Origin: Deltaproteobacteria bacterium
GTDB lineage: Bacteria; Desulfobacterota; Syntrophorhabdia; Syntrophorhabdales; JANXAF01
Length of the DNA: 64,000 nucleotides
Reading direction: 5' to 3'
NCBI GenBank assembly: GCA_026417175.1
Contig: JAOADT010000009.1
Span: 18,967 to 82,966, forward strand
Shown: in pieces, positions 1 through 8,450 of the stretch
How positions within the stretch are numbered: position 1 is the stretch's first letter
Layout: each line of letters starts with the position of its first letter
Position numbers and translations under genes: made by a program
Notes under the pieces: model-generated
The model's input: the letters and a program-made list of their open reading frames with translations, nothing else
What the model was told of the DNA's origin: nothing
Databases searched by the model: none

Positions 1-767
1 GGCCCGACCCAGTAGAGTCTGAAAGGAACCCTGATGGAAGTTATAAACTTGCTCAATTAGTACGGGCAGCAAAAGCTCTCTACGATTTTGCAAAGCTTTA
101 CGGTACGCCTTTCATATCAGGAAAGGACAGTATGAAAAATGATTACGTGTACGGAGATATAAAAATATCTATACCACCTACTGTTCTTATCTCGGCTCTC
201 TCGATTATAGATGACCCATATAAAGTAGTAACAATGGATTTTAAGGAACCTGAGAGTTTAATAGTAATAATTGGACTAACGTTTCCCGAACTGGGAGGGA
301 GCGAGTATTTTGGTTTATTTAAAAAAAGTGGGGGTATTTTCCCAAAAGTGAGGGGAAGATTAGCAAAAAAAATCTTTTTAAAGTTAGATAAGGCGACAAA
401 TAAAAGACTTTTTCTGTCTTGTCACGACGTCTCTGATGGTGGTCTTGCATGTGCTTTAGCGGAATGTGCATTCTCCGGAGGCCTGGGTGCCGAGGTGGAT
501 CTCTCAAAAGTACCAGTGATAAACGTTTATACTAATGACTATATTCTTTTTTCTGAATCGGCAAACCGGTTTGTGGTAACAGTCAGAGAGAGAGATTTTA
601 GAGCTTTTGAAGCTTTGTTTAACGGCCTGCCTTACAATGTTGTGGGAAAAGTAAGAAAAGACGATAGGTTTGTCATAAAGGGAATAGATGGGAAAGTAAT
701 TATTAATATTGACTTAAAATCCTTGAAGGACGCTTGGAAATCACCATTTATGGCTCATTTTGGCTAA
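1..767 (+). CDS. purL: Phosphoribosylformylglycinamidine synthase PurL, C-terminal part (5' end outside window)
   Basis: The reading frame is open from base 3 and runs through the ATG at 132, so the gene begins upstream of the window. The visible part (about 255 residues) has PurL signatures: a PDP...NPDG segment, KLAQLVRA, and YGTPFISGKDSMKND, followed by the AIR-synthase-like C-terminal domain with DVSDGG near the middle. The enzyme makes FGAM from FGAR, ATP and glutamine in de novo purine synthesis. No glutaminase domain follows, so a separate PurQ is expected elsewhere. The stop lies 4 bp from the stop of the convergent gene at 772. PurF is nearby, which supports a purine locus. Confidence 0.93.
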   Translation, partial: PDPVESERNPDGSYKLAQLVRAAKALYDFAKLYGTPFISGKDSMKNDYVYGDIKISIPPTVLISALSIIDDPYKVVTMDFKEPESLIVIIGLTFPELGGSEYFGLFKKSGGIFPKVRGRLAKKIFLKLDKATNKRLFLSCHDVSDGGLACALAECAFSGGLGAEVDLSKVPVINVYTNDYILFSESANRFVVTVRERDFRAFEALFNGLPYNVVGKVRKDDRFVIKGIDGKVIINIDLKSLKDAWKSPFMAHFG

Positions 768-771
768 AAAG

Positions 772-1536
772 CTAGATAAAGAGGCTTGTGCCCTGGTCCA
801 AAAAGAATAGATTCTTTCTCTTCGAGTTCGCCACCTCTTTGCGAATTTCCTCAATGAAAAATGGCTTCATATGATATATGTAAACCGGGATATCTCTCAG
901 ACCATATCTGTCTATCGAGTGAAGAAGTGTGGACAAGGTCATGTGTCCAGAAATTTGAGCTATATTCTTTTGACTTTCTGGAAAAGAAACGTCGGCAATA
1001 ATAAACTCTATTCCATCCTCTTTTCGTGCTATTTCCCAAAATCTTTCTGTTTCACCAGTATCTGACGTGAACATAAACCCCTTCTCAGACTCTTTCACAA
1101 CGAACCCTGTCGTATAAACACTGTGATTCATTAGTATGGGCTTAAAATTGATACCTACAACCTCTACCTCTTCTTCCAGTTCAATTTCATTAGGTTTGAT
1201 GAGCGCTCTTTCCGCTGAAGGAATACTCGTAAAATCGGGCCATATTAGGTTGTTGAAAAGATTTTCAGTTATGATGTCTTTCACCTGCTTCGCAGCAAAA
1301 ATCTCTATTCCATCCTCTCTTAACGCTACCATTTCATCAATGAGGGAAAATAGACCTTTCACATGGTCTATGTGTGGATGCGTTATAAAAGCAGCTTTTA
1401 TATTTCTTATCCTTTCATCAGTAAGAACTTCTGTTACCGTTCCCGCATCTAGAAGAATAGAATCATTTATAAGAAAGGAAGTTGCCCTATAAGGTCCAAC
1501 CACATTGCCGTAGCAGCCCAAAATATCGACTTTCAC
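772..1536 (-). CDS. Metallo-beta-lactamase-fold hydrolase, cyclic-nucleotide phosphodiesterase class II-like
   Basis: A 254-residue protein with the metal-binding HxHxDH motif (THPHIDH, H53, H55, D57, H58), a later TSDTGE segment supplying the bridging Asp, and a C-terminal YHMKP that could supply the last His. The N-terminus ILGCYG...TSFLIND resembles class II cAMP phosphodiesterases and RNase Z-like hydrolases. The substrate cannot be told from sequence. The start is GTG. There is no Shine-Dalgarno, but a TTGACA (1567-1572) and TAGTAT (1544-1549) pair with 17-bp spacing lies directly upstream on this strand, so the mRNA is probably leaderless. The gene is divergent from purF. Confidence 0.8.
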   Translation of the reverse strand: MKVDILGCYGNVVGPYRATSFLINDSILLDAGTVTEVLTDERIRNIKAAFITHPHIDHVKGLFSLIDEMVALREDGIEIFAAKQVKDIITENLFNNLIWPDFTSIPSAERALIKPNEIELEEEVEVVGINFKPILMNHSVYTTGFVVKESEKGFMFTSDTGETERFWEIARKEDGIEFIIADVSFPESQKNIAQISGHMTLSTLLHSIDRYGLRDIPVYIYHMKPFFIEEIRKEVANSKRKNLFFLDQGTSLFI

Positions 1537-1543
1537 TGAAATG

Positions 1544-1572
1544 ATACTAAAAAATCATCCAGGTTGTGTCAA
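1544..1572 (-). promoter_or_regulatory. Promoter for the MBL gene, probably leaderless
   Basis: On the minus strand TTGACA (1567-1572), 17 bp, then TAGTAT (1544-1549). Only 7 nt separate the -10 box from the GTG start at 1536, so transcription should start at or near the start codon. Confidence 0.6.
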
Positions 1573-1602
1573 GATATTTCCGATTTTAAGCCAAAAATGA
1601 AC

Positions 1603-1631
1603 TTGTCTATGCAAAAAAAACCTGCTATAAG
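1603..1631 (+). promoter_or_regulatory. purF promoter, probably leaderless or ultra-short leader
   Basis: TTGTCT (1603-1608), 17 bp, TATAAG (1626-1631), then 9 nt to the purF ATG at 1641. There is no Shine-Dalgarno in this gap. The purF start is certain because the catalytic Cys must follow Met, so the very short leader is well supported. Confidence 0.6.
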
Positions 1632-1640
1632 TAACTGAAC

Positions 1641-3092
1641 ATGTGTGGAATATTCGGAATATTCAATCACAAGTATGCCTCCAATATGGTATATCTTGGG
1701 TTGCATGCGCTTCAGCACCGGGGTCAAGAAAGTTCAGGAATAGCTGTTTCAGGCACCAATGGAATCGTGTCTCACAGAGCAATGGGACTTGTCTCTGACG
1801 TTTATACGGGGGAGCTCATAAAAAAACTTAGTGGTACCTCAGCCATAGGACATGTAAGGTACTCAACTTCCGGAACTACAAGTTTATCAAATGCTCAACC
1901 CCTTGTAGTTGAATACTCCCATGGATCCCTGGCAATAGCTCACAATGGAAATCTTATAAATGCTTCTATTCTTCGACAAAAACTCGAAGTTAAGGGTTCC
2001 ATTTTTCAATCAACAACAGATTCAGAGGTGATAATACATCTCATGGCAATCTCAAAAAAGAAGAACACAGTTGACAGGCTTATAGAGGCTCTTAAAAAAG
2101 TGAACGGGTCTTATTCACTTTTAATCCTCACAGACTCCGAGTTGATAGCAGCAAGAGATCCGTACGGGATCAGACCATTGGTCCTTGGAAAACTTAAAGA
2201 TTCTTATGTAGTCTCGAGTGAAAGTTGTGCATTTGACTTAATCGGAGCAGAATACGAACGCGAGATCAACCCTGGGGAAATTCTTCTCATCACGGCTCAG
2301 GGATCGGAATCTTTTTATCCTTTTAAAGAGGTCAAGCAAAAAAACTGTGTGTTTGAGTATATATATTTCGCAAGACCAGACAGCATTGTTTTCGGAAGAT
2401 CAGTTTATTTAGTCAGAAAAGCCTTGGGCATGGAACTTGCAAAAGAAACGCACGTGGACGCTGATATGGTAATCCCGATTCCAGATTCTGGAATTGGGGC
2501 AGCCATAGGGTACGCTCAGCAAGTGAATTTACCTTTTGAATTAGGACTTATTAGAAATCATTACGTAGGTAGAACTTTTATAGAACCGGAGGAGCGAATA
2601 AGGCACTTTGGCGTAAAATTGAAACTAAACCCCGTTTCTGAGGCAGTCAAAGGAAAAAGAATTATAGTCATAGACGATTCGATAGTAAGGGCAACAACAG
2701 GGAGAAAGGTAATAAAGATGTTGAAAGAATGCGGTGCAAAAGAAATCCACTTCAGGGTCAGTTCTCCCCCCGTCACTCATCCTTGTTTTTACGGTATTGA
2801 TACGCCTACTAGAAAAGAGCTTATCGCATCATCACATGACCTAAAAGAGATTCGAAAATACATGGGCACTGACACTTTGGAGTATTTGAGTGTGGAAGGA
2901 ATGATGAGAGCTCTTATGAAAACAGGAGCACACGCAGGTTACACATTCTGTGATGCGTGTTTTACGGGAAAATACCCCTTAAGGTTTCCATGCCAGATGA
3001 CTTTAGATGAAGTTGAATCTATAGCAAAGAGAAAAAAGGTAGTAGATCCTAGAAAACCTTACATTATAGTTGACACAAGAAGGTCAAATTAG
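1641..3092 (+). CDS. purF: Amidophosphoribosyltransferase PurF
   Basis: This 483-residue enzyme makes 5-phosphoribosylamine from PRPP and glutamine, the first step of purine synthesis. It starts MCGIFGIF, so Cys2 is the N-terminal nucleophile and no long propeptide is present. LHALQHRGQESSGIA and the AHNGN motif mark the glutaminase domain. The PRPP-binding loop IIVIDDSIVRATT lies near residue 345. Cysteines at KNCVF, PCFYG and FCDACF fit the four ligands of the Bacillus-type structural [4Fe-4S] cluster, which suits an anaerobe. The stop codon directly abuts the ATG of the next gene. Confidence 0.97.
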   Translation: MCGIFGIFNHKYASNMVYLGLHALQHRGQESSGIAVSGTNGIVSHRAMGLVSDVYTGELIKKLSGTSAIGHVRYSTSGTTSLSNAQPLVVEYSHGSLAIAHNGNLINASILRQKLEVKGSIFQSTTDSEVIIHLMAISKKKNTVDRLIEALKKVNGSYSLLILTDSELIAARDPYGIRPLVLGKLKDSYVVSSESCAFDLIGAEYEREINPGEILLITAQGSESFYPFKEVKQKNCVFEYIYFARPDSIVFGRSVYLVRKALGMELAKETHVDADMVIPIPDSGIGAAIGYAQQVNLPFELGLIRNHYVGRTFIEPEERIRHFGVKLKLNPVSEAVKGKRIIVIDDSIVRATTGRKVIKMLKECGAKEIHFRVSSPPVTHPCFYGIDTPTRKELIASSHDLKEIRKYMGTDTLEYLSVEGMMRALMKTGAHAGYTFCDACFTGKYPLRFPCQMTLDEVESIAKRKKVVDPRKPYIIVDTRRSN

Positions 3093-4607
3093 ATGTCTAA
3101 AATTATCATTTATCTTCTTTTTGCACTGTTACTTGCTTCAGGATGCTCTTCAAGAGTCCTGGTAGAAGAAGGCGAGGTACTGTCACCAAGTGAGCTGGCT
3201 TCTGCTTATTATGACGTCCCTGTCAAAAATTTTACCAAAGAGGAGAAAACTGATGAGAAAAATAAAATCTGTTGTGAGCTTCCTCGTTCTAGAAGGCATG
3301 ATCCGAGCAATTCATCTTCCTTTTCGTCCAGTTCAGCAGATGCGGCTCAAGACGACGAAGAAGAAATAAGAAGCGTCCTTGAGGAAGATTTATCTAATAA
3401 ATTTGACATACCTTTAGTTTTCAATGAGGCTGTTCACTACTTTATAAATTATTTTACAACCCAAAAAAGAAAAGTCTTTGCCAACTGGTTAAAACGATCA
3501 GAAAAATATGTACCAATTATGAGAGAGATTTTAAAGGAGGAAGGCCTTCCCGAAGATCTCGTTTATCTTGCTATGATAGAGAGCGGGTTCAATCCCAAAG
3601 CATATTCTCCTGCAAAAGCCTCTGGACCATGGCAATTTATATACAAAACAGGTGAAAGATATGGGTTAAAGGTAGATTACTGGGTCGACGAAAGAAGAGA
3701 TCCCGAAAAATCCACAATCGCAGCAGCGCGTTATCTCAAAGATCTATTTAATCAGTTTGGTTGCTGGTATCTGGCGGCTGCTTCTTATAACGTAGGCGAA
3801 AGGAAGGTAGAAAAATTAGTTGAGCTACACAACACTCGCGATATCTGGGAGATCATAAAGTATAACACTCTTCCAAGAGAAACAAGGGAATATATACCTA
3901 AACTTATCGCAGCGGCCATAATAGCAAAAAACCCCGAGGACTTTGGATTCGAGAGAATAAACTACGATAACCCAATACGCTTCGTAAAATTAAACGTGCC
4001 CAAAGCAACATCTCTAAAATGTATAGCACAGGCTGCCGGGGTGAGTCTTGAAACAGTTAGATCATACAATCCAGAACTTCTCCGTGGTATAACACCACCG
4101 GATAGGGAGTTCGTAGTTAAACTCCCTTATGGAATAGATAGAGAGATGTTTTACAGGAAGTTTTCAGATATGACTTCCGGTCAAACAAAACTCAAAGGAT
4201 TTTTTCCTTATAAAGTGAAAAACACGGACACATTAAATAAGATTGCTTCCAAATATGGAATTTCAAAGGAGACCTTGTGTCTATGGAATAGTGACAGTGA
4301 TACTATACGTATCAGACCAGGCCGAATAATCTATATTCCTAGATTCGGTGTGGATAAGGAGGCTCCAACTGAAAAAGCGAATTTGGAGTCTAAAAAAACA
4401 AGGTTCGCATCTTACAAAAAAAAGACATTCTCTAAAACTACTCAGAAGAAAAAAATAGTATATCACAAGGTTAAAGAAGGAGAGACCTTGGCTATTATCT
4501 CGAAACGTTACGGGTCTGACCTTAACTCTATAAAGTCTCTCAACAATTTGAAAACCCATAGGATCCGTAAAGGCATGACCCTCAAAATACCAATTGATCA
4601 AACTTAA
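3093..4607 (+). CDS. Membrane-bound lytic murein transglycosylase with LysM domains (MltD-like lipoprotein)
   Basis: A 504-residue predicted lipoprotein: the N-terminal hydrophobic segment ends in the lipobox LASGC (Cys18). A low-complexity Ser/Asp-rich linker follows (about residues 65-92). The SLT catalytic domain has the expected Glu163 in LAMIESGFNP, then SPAKASGPWQF and AAASYNVGE. C-terminally there is a weak LysM-like segment near 310-350, a LysM at about 373-420 and another at about 455-500. It should cleave peptidoglycan glycan strands in the periplasm. It begins immediately after the purF stop, so it is probably cotranscribed, though functionally unrelated. Confidence 0.9.
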   Translation: MSKIIIYLLFALLLASGCSSRVLVEEGEVLSPSELASAYYDVPVKNFTKEEKTDEKNKICCELPRSRRHDPSNSSSFSSSSADAAQDDEEEIRSVLEEDLSNKFDIPLVFNEAVHYFINYFTTQKRKVFANWLKRSEKYVPIMREILKEEGLPEDLVYLAMIESGFNPKAYSPAKASGPWQFIYKTGERYGLKVDYWVDERRDPEKSTIAAARYLKDLFNQFGCWYLAAASYNVGERKVEKLVELHNTRDIWEIIKYNTLPRETREYIPKLIAAAIIAKNPEDFGFERINYDNPIRFVKLNVPKATSLKCIAQAAGVSLETVRSYNPELLRGITPPDREFVVKLPYGIDREMFYRKFSDMTSGQTKLKGFFPYKVKNTDTLNKIASKYGISKETLCLWNSDSDTIRIRPGRIIYIPRFGVDKEAPTEKANLESKKTRFASYKKKTFSKTTQKKKIVYHKVKEGETLAIISKRYGSDLNSIKSLNNLKTHRIRKGMTLKIPIDQT

Positions 4608-4733
4608 TCGAATAAACCTTTCAACTCCGTTACCAATTCTGGATTTTGTTATTTTTTTGTCGAAAATTAGATTGCTCAATAGGAATCAGAGAAATTGCAC
4701 CGACGAACTCGAAACAAAAAAAGGACTACAAGT

Positions 4734-4760
4734 AAAGGAGGGGAATCCCCTCCTTTTTCT
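4734..4760 (+). terminator. Rho-independent terminator after the lytic transglycosylase gene
   Basis: A perfect 10-bp stem, AAAGGAGGGG (4734-4743) with CCCCTCCTTT (4747-4756) and a 3-nt loop, followed by TTCTT. It touches the stop of the convergent ligase gene. On the minus strand the tail is only TTTAC, so it is stronger on the plus strand. Confidence 0.85.
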
Positions 4761-6088
4761 TAATGCTTTCGAAGATCTTTAAATCTTTTTGCTTTCACAT
4801 CGTACCTTGGTAGGCTCCCATAGGGATGGACTTCTATGTTATAGCCTAGGTTTGTTTTAAGCCTAAGATCATTCTGGAGACGGGCTAAAATTTCTTTTTG
4901 GTTTCCTTCGTATCCCGGTTTTATCTCTATTTTTAGGGTTATATCATCAATATCTCCTTTCTTAGTAACAACCACTTCGTATTCGTCTGAAAGTTCAGGA
5001 AACGACCTTACAACTTCTTCTATCGCAGTTGGAGCCAGCAACACTCCTTTAACCTTCGTTATGTCATCGGCTCTTCCAATTACCCCCCCATCTATTAATC
5101 TAAATGTTCTTCCGCATTCACACGTATGATCTGCCCATTTTATCACATCTTTCGAGTCAAATCTTATACATGGTTTTGCAATTCTATCAAAAGTCGTTAC
5201 AACCATTTTCCCTTGCCTTCCTGGTTCCTCAATCAATTCACCTGTTTCTATGTCCTCAATTTCTACAAGAAAGAATGCCTCATTGACGTGAAGCATAAGC
5301 CCAGAATGCGTACACCCAAAGCTCCAAGCTCCTATTTCTGTTGCCCCGATGTGATCGTATACTTTCGCCCCCCAAATCTCCTCTATTCTTTTTCGAGTAG
5401 AAGGGATGCTTGCTCCTGGTTCACCGGCACATGTAATTTTCTCGATGTAAAGATCCTTTTTCGGATCCAATCCCATCTTCAAGGCTGTATCTCCCATTCC
5501 AAGAACATACGTAGGCGTTGCAAGAAAGGCATTACATTTAAGTTCCTTCATCTTTAATATTCTAGCTTCTGTGTTTAAAACGCCACCAGGGATTACTTCG
5601 CAACCTATTTTTTCAGCAGCGTAGTGGGCATTCCAAAATGCTGTAAATACGTTGTAACCAAAAGGAAAAAAAACCCTATCTTTCGGTCTATACGTCTGAG
5701 CATAAAGTATATATGACCAACATTCTGTCTGCCACTCCCAATCTTGCCATGTATCTCCCTGATAGACGGGCACCCCTGTGGTTCCGCTTGTCTGCCTAAA
5801 AGCCACCACTTCCTCTAATGGTACAGCAAGAATATCTCCATAAGGAAATGGCTCTCTTTTCTGAACTTCTCTCAACATATCCTTTTCTATTTTAGGTACT
5901 TTCCTTATATCCTCAAGAGTTTTTATATCTTCCGGTTCAAGGCCGAATGATTGATAATAATTTCTGTAAAAAGGTGAGTTCTCATAGGCCCATTTCAGAA
6001 TCCTTTTAAACTTCTTAAGTTGAAGCATTTTTAGTTTTTCTCTTGGAAGTGTTTCAATATAGGGATTCCAATAAATATTTTCTCTCAT
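4760..6088 (-). CDS. Phenylacetate-CoA ligase-family (PaaK-like) aryl-CoA ligase
   Basis: A 442-residue AMP-forming ligase of the PaaK family, of usual length. It has the N-terminal PFYRNYYQ segment, the P-loop RQTSGTTGVP near residue 118, the adenylate-binding YDHIGATEIGAW, and the C-terminal hinge GRADDITKVKGVLLAPTAIEE. It activates an aryl- or related carboxylic acid to its CoA thioester. The substrate may be phenylacetate, indoleacetate or another acid; sequence does not decide. A strong AAAGGAGG lies before the ATG. It is the last gene of an operon beginning with an IclR regulator and a small coiled-coil protein. Confidence 0.85.
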   Translation of the reverse strand: MRENIYWNPYIETLPREKLKMLQLKKFKRILKWAYENSPFYRNYYQSFGLEPEDIKTLEDIRKVPKIEKDMLREVQKREPFPYGDILAVPLEEVVAFRQTSGTTGVPVYQGDTWQDWEWQTECWSYILYAQTYRPKDRVFFPFGYNVFTAFWNAHYAAEKIGCEVIPGGVLNTEARILKMKELKCNAFLATPTYVLGMGDTALKMGLDPKKDLYIEKITCAGEPGASIPSTRKRIEEIWGAKVYDHIGATEIGAWSFGCTHSGLMLHVNEAFFLVEIEDIETGELIEEPGRQGKMVVTTFDRIAKPCIRFDSKDVIKWADHTCECGRTFRLIDGGVIGRADDITKVKGVLLAPTAIEEVVRSFPELSDEYEVVVTKKGDIDDITLKIEIKPGYEGNQKEILARLQNDLRLKTNLGYNIEVHPYGSLPRYDVKAKRFKDLRKH

Positions 6089-6105
6089 CTTTGGCCTCCT
6101 TTCAT

Positions 6106-6288
6106 CTACTTTTCTTTTTCCAACTCAACAAGATCACAGACATTTAACTCCAGCATCTTTACATTAGCAAGTATTTTCTTCATGTTCTTATTCACAGTTT
6201 GGATATGCCCCCCAACTTTCATTATTTCTTCTGACACAGCCCTTAACTCCTTGATTTTTTCCGAAAGTTTTAATAACGTCTCATCCAT
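6106..6288 (-). CDS. Small coiled-coil protein of unknown function
   Basis: I place the start at the ATG at 6288 (60 residues) rather than at an upstream codon. AAAGGAGGAAAAGAGCT precedes it, and this ATG overlaps the IclR stop, which suggests translational coupling. The protein is nearly all heptad-like and charged (LLKLSEKIKELRAV, NMKKILANVKMLELNV), so it is probably a helical hairpin or coiled coil. I do not recognise the family. Its position between an IclR regulator and a PaaK-like ligase suggests an accessory role in that operon. Confidence 0.65.
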   Translation of the reverse strand: MDETLLKLSEKIKELRAVSEEIMKVGGHIQTVNKNMKKILANVKMLELNVCDLVELEKEK

Positions 6289-7060
6289 AGCTCTTTTCCT
6301 CCTTTCTCCAAAAAGATTCGTATGCAAGGGAGACGAGATGGACCGTATCTTTTACCTCTTCAATTATTTCCGGCACTCTCTCCTCCCTTAAAAGACTTGT
6401 AAATCCCACTATCCACACAAAAGCAAGTGGCTTTCCATTCGAGAAAACGGGAGCTGCACAGGCCCACACGCCTTTCATGTACTCCTCGAATTCGATAGAG
6501 TACTTTGACTCTCTTACCCTCCTTAGCTCCTCTAAAAATTCTTTTTCATCCAAGATGCTTTTCTCTGTGTATCTTTTCAGTCCTTTCTTTTTTATAATAC
6601 TCTTTATCTCATCATCGGTTAAAAACGATAGGACAACCTTTCCAGTAGCACCGGCGGTGATCGGGAGTTTCGTACCCGGAGGAGATGAAATTTTATACAC
6701 TTTTGCAGGCTCTACCACGTCAAGTATGGTTATATGATCCCCGTCACGGACCCCAAGAAAAACTGTTTCGTCGAATTTTTGAGATAATCTCTCCAAAAAA
6801 GGTCGTGCAATTCCGGGAAGATCAGCTTTTTTCAAGATCCTTTTGGCAAGATCTACAAGTCGAGTAGATATGGAGTACGTCTTTCTTTCTTTGTCCTTTT
6901 TGACATACCCCTCTCTCTCCATCGCGGAAAGTATGCCATAAAGTGTTCCCTTGTTAATCCCTGTCTTTTTCACGATATAAGAGAGCCTTAGGTCATTCCC
7001 TTCCTCCACGAGAGTATCTATTACCTTGAAAACCTTCTTTATGAGAGGCGCCTGATACAT
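6281..7060 (-). CDS. IclR-family transcriptional regulator
   Basis: A 259-residue protein with the typical IclR layout. An N-terminal winged helix-turn-helix (about residues 1-65) opens with MYQAPLIKKVFKVIDTL, the usual IclR beginning. A ligand-binding domain (about 75-250) carries GATGKVVLSFL and CAAPVFSNGKPLAFVWIVG. The alignment of the N-terminus fixes the ATG at 7060. That ATG lies only 6 nt from a TATAAT box and has no Shine-Dalgarno. It is divergent from the LUD/AOR redox operon and heads the operon holding the PaaK-like ligase, so it may control one or both. Confidence 0.92.
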   Translation of the reverse strand: MYQAPLIKKVFKVIDTLVEEGNDLRLSYIVKKTGINKGTLYGILSAMEREGYVKKDKERKTYSISTRLVDLAKRILKKADLPGIARPFLERLSQKFDETVFLGVRDGDHITILDVVEPAKVYKISSPPGTKLPITAGATGKVVLSFLTDDEIKSIIKKKGLKRYTEKSILDEKEFLEELRRVRESKYSIEFEEYMKGVWACAAPVFSNGKPLAFVWIVGFTSLLREERVPEIIEEVKDTVHLVSLAYESFWRKEEKSYG

Positions 7061-7066
7061 GTGTCT

Positions 7067-7097
7067 ATTATAAAAAACAAATTTTTGTATCTGTCAA
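7067..7097 (-). promoter_or_regulatory. IclR gene promoter, leaderless
   Basis: On the minus strand an exact TTGACA (7092-7097) and exact TATAAT (7067-7072), spaced 19 bp. The ATG at 7060 follows 6 nt after the -10 box. Confidence 0.6.
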
Positions 7098-7099
7098 CA

Positions 7100-7138
7100 A
7101 AAAAATGCTTGACATTTTTTAGGTTGCTGAAATAATAT
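7100..7138 (+). promoter_or_regulatory. Redox-operon promoter with overlapping palindrome (candidate IclR operator)
   Basis: TTGACA (7109-7114), 18 bp, TAATAT (7133-7138). An 8-bp perfect inverted repeat, AAAAAATG (7100-7107) and CATTTTTT (7113-7120) with a 5-nt centre, covers the -35 box. A protein bound here would block this promoter. Its position between IclR and its divergent target is typical of an autoregulated operator. Confidence 0.5.
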
Positions 7139-7142
7139 AAAA

Positions 7143-8450
7143 ATGTTTATGATAGTTAACACATCTGTCCCAAAGGTCTTCGTCTTTGAACCTTCATCCG
7201 ATGAAAAGAGAAAGAACGTTGCATCAATATACGGAAGAAAAAAAATTGCGACTAAAACTTTAGACCAAATAAAAGAGGAATTAAAGGAAATAAGACTAAA
7301 AAACAGAGAAACGATAGAAACGAACACAGAAAGATTTAGAAATACACTTGAAAAATATCCTCACTTGAAAATACATTTTGCACCAGATGCTAAATCTCTG
7401 TCAGAGATTATAAAAAGGGTGACAGGAATCCCAAAATTTGTTTCCCTTAACAAATCCAACGTAGTAATAAATGAGATCAGGCCATATTTAAAGAAGCTAG
7501 GCATAAACTCTTACATAAGATACTTCTCTGAATTTGAAGATTTGTCTCTAGAGAAAAAATTCCTAGTTGATTATTGGATGCTTCCAGGACTGCATGCAAA
7601 AAACCTCCTCGAAACCTTCGATCTTAAGGAGACTATCGATTTTTCTAAAAATGGAAGATCAAGGACCTATGTATCTATCCTTGGGGTCAATGCTGCCTCA
7701 GCTGAGACAGGCAATCTGTACTTTTTGCAGCATATGTCGAATATTAGTAAAGACATAAAAGAAGCAAATACAATATTTTTCATTGTACCTTTAGAAAAGA
7801 TAGTGAAAGATGACTACTCCGCAAAGGTTCACGTTCGTTCGATGGGAATTTTTGGCTTAGAGTCTGTAATATTGGATCTCAAGCCAAAAAAAGAAGAGGA
7901 ATTCGACTTTGAAGGTTTACCTTTTACAGACAAAGAAAAAGAGATTCATATCGTTATCTTTGACAATTTAAGAAAAAGCTTGCTCTCGAGCCATTATACT
8001 GACTTGCTCTTATGTATTGACTGTAGAGCATGCGCCAGACAGTGTCCAGTTGGTCAACACTTGCCAGATATGAAGGACAAGGTTTACAGTCCGAAGAATT
8101 TACTTCTCTTACACCTCCAAGGGGCCATAAAACCGTTCGAGTTATGCCTCCATTGTGGTAGATGTGAAGTTGAATGTCCCGTGGGGATTCAAATTCCAGA
8201 ACTCTTGTGGAAAGCTCAAGTTGAATACTATCAAAGGAAAGGAAGATCTATACTGAAAAAGATGCTTGATAATCCTGAACTTTTAGCAAAAATTGGAGTC
8301 TATTTCGCCCCATTTTCGAATTGGGTGATGAAATTCCCGTTAGTTCGAGCTATTATGAAAGTTTTTCCTGGTATTCATAATAGGGCAAAATTGCCTTCTT
8401 TTTCACAACAGACATTTAGGGAGTGGTATGAGAAAAGAAAGCATGGATAA
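7143..8450 (+). CDS. LUD-domain iron-sulfur protein (LutB-like)
   Basis: A 435-residue protein with an N-terminal LUD (LutB/LutC, YkgG-type) domain at about residues 50-260, including SILGVNAASAETG. A double [4Fe-4S] ferredoxin domain at about 295-350 has CIDCRACARQCPVG and CLHCGRCEVECPVG. Such proteins pass electrons together with a CCG-domain partner, here the next gene, which overlaps by 23 nt. No Shine-Dalgarno is seen. The -10 box is so close that the real start may be the ATG at 7149. It heads the operon that includes the aldehyde oxidoreductase. Its substrate need not be lactate. Confidence 0.82.
   Translation: MFMIVNTSVPKVFVFEPSSDEKRKNVASIYGRKKIATKTLDQIKEELKEIRLKNRETIETNTERFRNTLEKYPHLKIHFAPDAKSLSEIIKRVTGIPKFVSLNKSNVVINEIRPYLKKLGINSYIRYFSEFEDLSLEKKFLVDYWMLPGLHAKNLLETFDLKETIDFSKNGRSRTYVSILGVNAASAETGNLYFLQHMSNISKDIKEANTIFFIVPLEKIVKDDYSAKVHVRSMGIFGLESVILDLKPKKEEEFDFEGLPFTDKEKEIHIVIFDNLRKSLLSSHYTDLLLCIDCRACARQCPVGQHLPDMKDKVYSPKNLLLLHLQGAIKPFELCLHCGRCEVECPVGIQIPELLWKAQVEYYQRKGRSILKKMLDNPELLAKIGVYFAPFSNWVMKFPLVRAIMKVFPGIHNRAKLPSFSQQTFREWYEKRKHG

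Noticed and set aside
1136..1492. 118-residue plus-strand ORF opposite the MBL gene, and similar long antisense ORFs (for example 43682-44026, 51120-51605)
   Set aside because: They lie wholly antisense to well-supported genes, have no family motifs and no ribosome sites; they are coding-strand shadows.
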